From assembly GCA_900544475.1 (NCBI GenBank), contig UQVU01000107.1:1-6272 (forward strand): a stretch of 6,272 nt of DNA, in the 5' to 3' direction. The notes under the pieces were generated by a model that saw only the letters and a program-made list of their open reading frames with translations, ran no database searches and was not told the DNA's origin. Source of the DNA: an uncultured Butyricicoccus sp. (GTDB lineage: Bacteria > Bacillota > Clostridia > Oscillospirales > Butyricicoccaceae). Position numbers and translations under genes: made by a program. Positions 4,301-6,272 of the stretch are shown here, piece by piece (position 1 is the first letter of the stretch; each line of letters begins with the position of its first letter).

Positions 4301-6124
4301 TTACTCGTTTTCGTGAAAAAATTCATATACGCTCTGCGCCGTATTCCTCGGCAGGATTCTCGCAAGCTCCTGCTCGCTGGCCTGCCGGATGTTTTCGATG
4401 CTGCCGAAATGCTTCAGCAGCTCGGTGCGGCGCTTGTCGCCGACGCCCGGAATGCGGTCGAGGGTCGAGCCGCGCACGCGCTTGCCGCCGAGCTTGCGGT
4501 TGTACTCGATGGCGAAGCGGTGGACTTCCTCCTGCAAGCGGCCGACAAGGCCGAACAGCGCAGGCGTCGCCGAAATGCCGAACTCCCGGCCGTCCGGCGC
4601 GACGAGGGCGCGGGTGCGGTGGTGGTCGTCCTTGACCATGCCGAAGCACGGAACGGAAAGGCCGAACGAGTCGAGCACCTCTTTGCAGATGCGCACGTGG
4701 CCCAGACCGCCGTCAATCATGAACGCACTCGGGAGCGGCGCGAACTTTTCATCCCCGTCCACGTAGCGCTGCACGCGGCGCGTCAGCATCTCGCGCATCG
4801 AGGCGTAGTCGTCCTGCCCGCTCGCCGCACAGGCGATCTTGAACTTGCGGTAGTCGGACTTTTTCGGCTGTCCCTCCACGAAAACCACCATCGAGCCGAC
4901 CGTGTCCTGACCGGCGAAGTTGGAAATATCGTAGGCTTCGAGCCGCAGCGGCAGCGCCGCCATGCCGGTGACGTTCTGCAACAGCTCGAGCGACTTGAAG
5001 CGCCGTTCGGACTGCTTTTCGCGGCGTTCGATTTCCTCGAAGGCGTTTTTCTCCGCGAGCCTAGTGAGCACGCGCCGCTCGCCTCTCTGGGGAACGGCAA
5101 GCTCGACCTTGCGCCCGGCGAGGGAGGCGAGGAACTCGCCTATCGTGTCCGCGTCCTCGATTTCATGCGTGAGCAGCACGGTTTTCGGCACAGCGCCGCG
5201 CTGCGCGTAATACTGCTTGACGAACGAGCCGAGCACCTCGCCGGGGTCGCTTTCGGTCAGGTGGAACAGGGTGTATTCCTTGCTCTGGAGCGAGCCGCCG
5301 CCGTAGTGCAGCACGCACACGCACGCTCGCGTCTGTCCCTGCACGAAGCCGATGGCGTCAAGCTCGGAGAACGAACCCGCGACGACGTGCTGCCGGTCGC
5401 CCAGCTTTTTGATGGCGCGGAGCCGGTCGCGCAGCACCGCCGCCCGCTCGAACTGCAATCCTTCCGCCGCCTCGTTCATTTTTTCCGTCAAATCGCGTAC
5501 AAGCTGCTTTGCGTTGCCCTCTAACAGCGAAACCGCCTGCATGATGAGCGCGTGGTACTCCGCCGGGCTGACCTTTCCTGTGCACGGGGCGCAGCAGCGG
5601 CCGAGGTGCTGATTGAGGCAGGGGCGGTCTTTTCCGATGTCGCGCGGAAACGAGCGCTGGCAGGTCGCAAGCTGAAGCGCCTCACTGATGGTGTCGATGG
5701 CGCTGCGGGCGGCCTTGCGTCCCATGTACGGGCCGAAGTAGCGGGCGCCGTCCTCCGCCGGCTGCGACACGACCGAAAAGCGCGGATAATCCTGCGTTGT
5801 GTCCAGACGGATGAACGGATAGCCCTTGTCGTCCTTCAAAAGGATGTTGTACTTTGGCTGATACTTCTTGATCATCTGGTTTTCGAGCACGAGCGCTTCG
5901 AACTCGCTGTCGGTCACGATGATGTCGAAGGTGTCGATATGGCTGACGAGCTGGCGCGTTTTGGCGTTCAGGCGCTCGGGCGGCTGAAAATAGTTCGCCA
6001 CGCGGTTGCGCAGCAGCTTGGCCTTGCCGACGTAGATGACCGTGCCGCTTTTGTCCTTGTGCATATAGACGCCCGGCTGCATGGGAAGCCGCCGCACGCG
6101 CTCCTTAAGCTGTTCTCTTGTCAC
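4301..6124 (-). CDS. uvrC: UvrABC excinuclease subunit C
   Basis: UvrC makes both incisions flanking a DNA lesion during nucleotide excision repair, after UvrA/UvrB damage recognition. The 607-residue product is full length. Domains in order: GIY-YIG nuclease for the 3' cut (about 14-95; G18-V-Y20, I30-Y-V-G33, R39/R41, E81 in the LE-N position); four cysteines C155, C169, C177, C181 in the arrangement reported to bind an Fe-S cluster in E. coli UvrC; UVR motif for UvrB contact (about 204-240); RNase H-like nuclease for the 5' cut with D399 (YDISN), D471 (MIDGG) and H535 (EEVHRFAIEYNRK); C-terminal helix-hairpin-helix DNA binding (about 554-600; LDRIPGVGDKRR). All catalytic residues appear intact. 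The start is GTG at 6124, with AGGAGG at 6133-6138. It begins only 37 nt after the upstream terminator and has no clear promoter of its own. Confidence 0.98.
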   Translation of the reverse strand: MTREQLKERVRRLPMQPGVYMHKDKSGTVIYVGKAKLLRNRVANYFQPPERLNAKTRQLVSHIDTFDIIVTDSEFEALVLENQMIKKYQPKYNILLKDDKGYPFIRLDTTQDYPRFSVVSQPAEDGARYFGPYMGRKAARSAIDTISEALQLATCQRSFPRDIGKDRPCLNQHLGRCCAPCTGKVSPAEYHALIMQAVSLLEGNAKQLVRDLTEKMNEAAEGLQFERAAVLRDRLRAIKKLGDRQHVVAGSFSELDAIGFVQGQTRACVCVLHYGGGSLQSKEYTLFHLTESDPGEVLGSFVKQYYAQRGAVPKTVLLTHEIEDADTIGEFLASLAGRKVELAVPQRGERRVLTRLAEKNAFEEIERREKQSERRFKSLELLQNVTGMAALPLRLEAYDISNFAGQDTVGSMVVFVEGQPKKSDYRKFKIACAASGQDDYASMREMLTRRVQRYVDGDEKFAPLPSAFMIDGGLGHVRICKEVLDSFGLSVPCFGMVKDDHHRTRALVAPDGREFGISATPALFGLVGRLQEEVHRFAIEYNRKLGGKRVRGSTLDRIPGVGDKRRTELLKHFGSIENIRQASEQELARILPRNTAQSVYEFFHENE

Positions 6125-6132
6125 GGCGCTCC

Positions 6133-6138
6133 CCTCCT
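6133..6138 (-). promoter_or_regulatory. Ribosome binding site supporting the GTG start of uvrC
   Basis: AGGAGG (extended to GAGGAGGGG) on the minus strand, 8 nt before the GTG at 6124-6122. This supports the GTG, which also places the conserved UvrC N-terminus (LPMQPGVY) at the expected distance. Confidence 0.9.
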
Positions 6139-6161
6139 CACGGTTTCTGCCTGCGTTCGAT

Positions 6162-6196
6162 AAAAAAGCACCGACCTAAAACAAAAGATCGGTGCT
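6162..6196 (-). terminator. Intrinsic terminator after the probable HPr gene
   Basis: On the minus strand, AGCACCGATC (6196-6187), a 10-nt T-rich loop, and GGTCGGTGCT (6176-6167) form a 10-bp stem with one G-T wobble, followed by T6 with the stem's last T included (6167-6162). It lies 25 nt past the stop at 6222. The plus strand has no T-run after the stem, so it acts in one direction. It ends 37 nt before uvrC. Confidence 0.93.
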
Positions 6197-6221
6197 CATT
6201 CAGGATGCGATAACTTAAAGA

Positions 6222-6272
6222 TCAGTCAACAAAGTTGGAAGTGATCAGATCAACCAGTGCTGCAACAGCCTC
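6222..6272 (-). CDS. ptsH: Probable HPr phosphocarrier, C-terminal 16 residues (partial)
   Basis: The minus strand from the window edge reads EAVAALVDLITSNFVD then TGA at 6224-6222. This ending, an amphipathic helix with EAVAALVDLI followed by SNF-x-D, resembles the C-terminal helix of HPr-family phosphocarriers from clostridia as I recall them. HPr carries phosphate from enzyme I to sugar-specific PTS components and takes part in catabolite control. The active-site His and regulatory Ser would lie outside the window, so neither can be checked. An intrinsic terminator follows 25 nt downstream, consistent with a real gene end. The identity rests on 16 residues and is tentative; that a gene ends here is more certain. 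Confidence 0.6.
   Translation of the reverse strand, partial: EAVAALVDLITSNFVD

Noticed and set aside
4295..5524. 409-codon open frame on the plus strand antisense to uvrC
   Set aside because: It lies wholly opposite an intact, motif-complete uvrC. Its product is rich in Ala/Arg/Glu/His without recognisable motifs, as expected for a complementary frame of a GC-biased gene.
5552..6163. 203-codon plus-strand frame opposite the uvrC N-terminus
   Set aside because: It is antisense to the GIY-YIG domain coding region, with no supporting motif.

Overview
The window looks like a chromosomal housekeeping segment from a moderately GC-rich clostridial Firmicute, probably Oscillospiraceae/Ruminococcaceae. 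I base this on protein style (the coaD-linked coiled-coil protein, the HPr C-terminus, CxC-rich RsmH), Shine-Dalgarno sequences, intrinsic terminators, and intergenic spaces packed with short palindromes. The placement is inference. Every gene I can support reads on the minus strand, so transcription runs from high to low coordinates.

Layout in transcription order. (1) 6272-6222 is the last 16 codons of a probable HPr (ptsH) gene, closed by an intrinsic terminator at 6196-6162. (2) uvrC (6124-4301) encodes a complete excinuclease subunit C. (3) A 140-nt gap holds two inverted copies of a GTAG-footed hairpin with a constant loop and covarying stems, an architecture like REP/BIME elements. (4) rsmD (4160-3606), coaD (3599-3114) and a SepIVA/DivIVA-like coiled-coil gene (3111-2656) are packed with gaps of 6 and 2 nt and end in a terminator at 2602-2578. 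(5) 2539-2351 is a mosaic of about seven consecutive hairpins. (6) A sigma-A-type promoter (TTGCAT-17-TATAAT) is followed by three 7-bp MraZ-type boxes on a 10-bp period. It drives the start of the division/cell-wall (dcw) cluster: mraZ (2168-1749), rsmH (1686-751) and ftsL (703-212). (7) 190-1 is a second block of six back-to-back hairpins, lying where the next dcw gene (often ftsI/pbpB) would be expected beyond the window.

Functionally, the window joins DNA repair (uvrC), rRNA methylation (rsmD for 16S m2G966, rsmH for 16S m4C1402), CoA synthesis (coaD) and division (mraZ, ftsL, the SepIVA-like gene). MraZ probably represses its own operon through the three boxes at the transcription start.

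The genes are ordinary; the non-coding DNA is the unusual part. In two separate comparisons, hairpins share an identical loop while their stems differ by compensatory base-pair changes: 1-31 against 2468-2494, and 4201-4227 against 4258-4284. This points to families of structured mobile or regulatory repeats under selection for folding. I found no CRISPR array, tRNA, rRNA or transposase gene.
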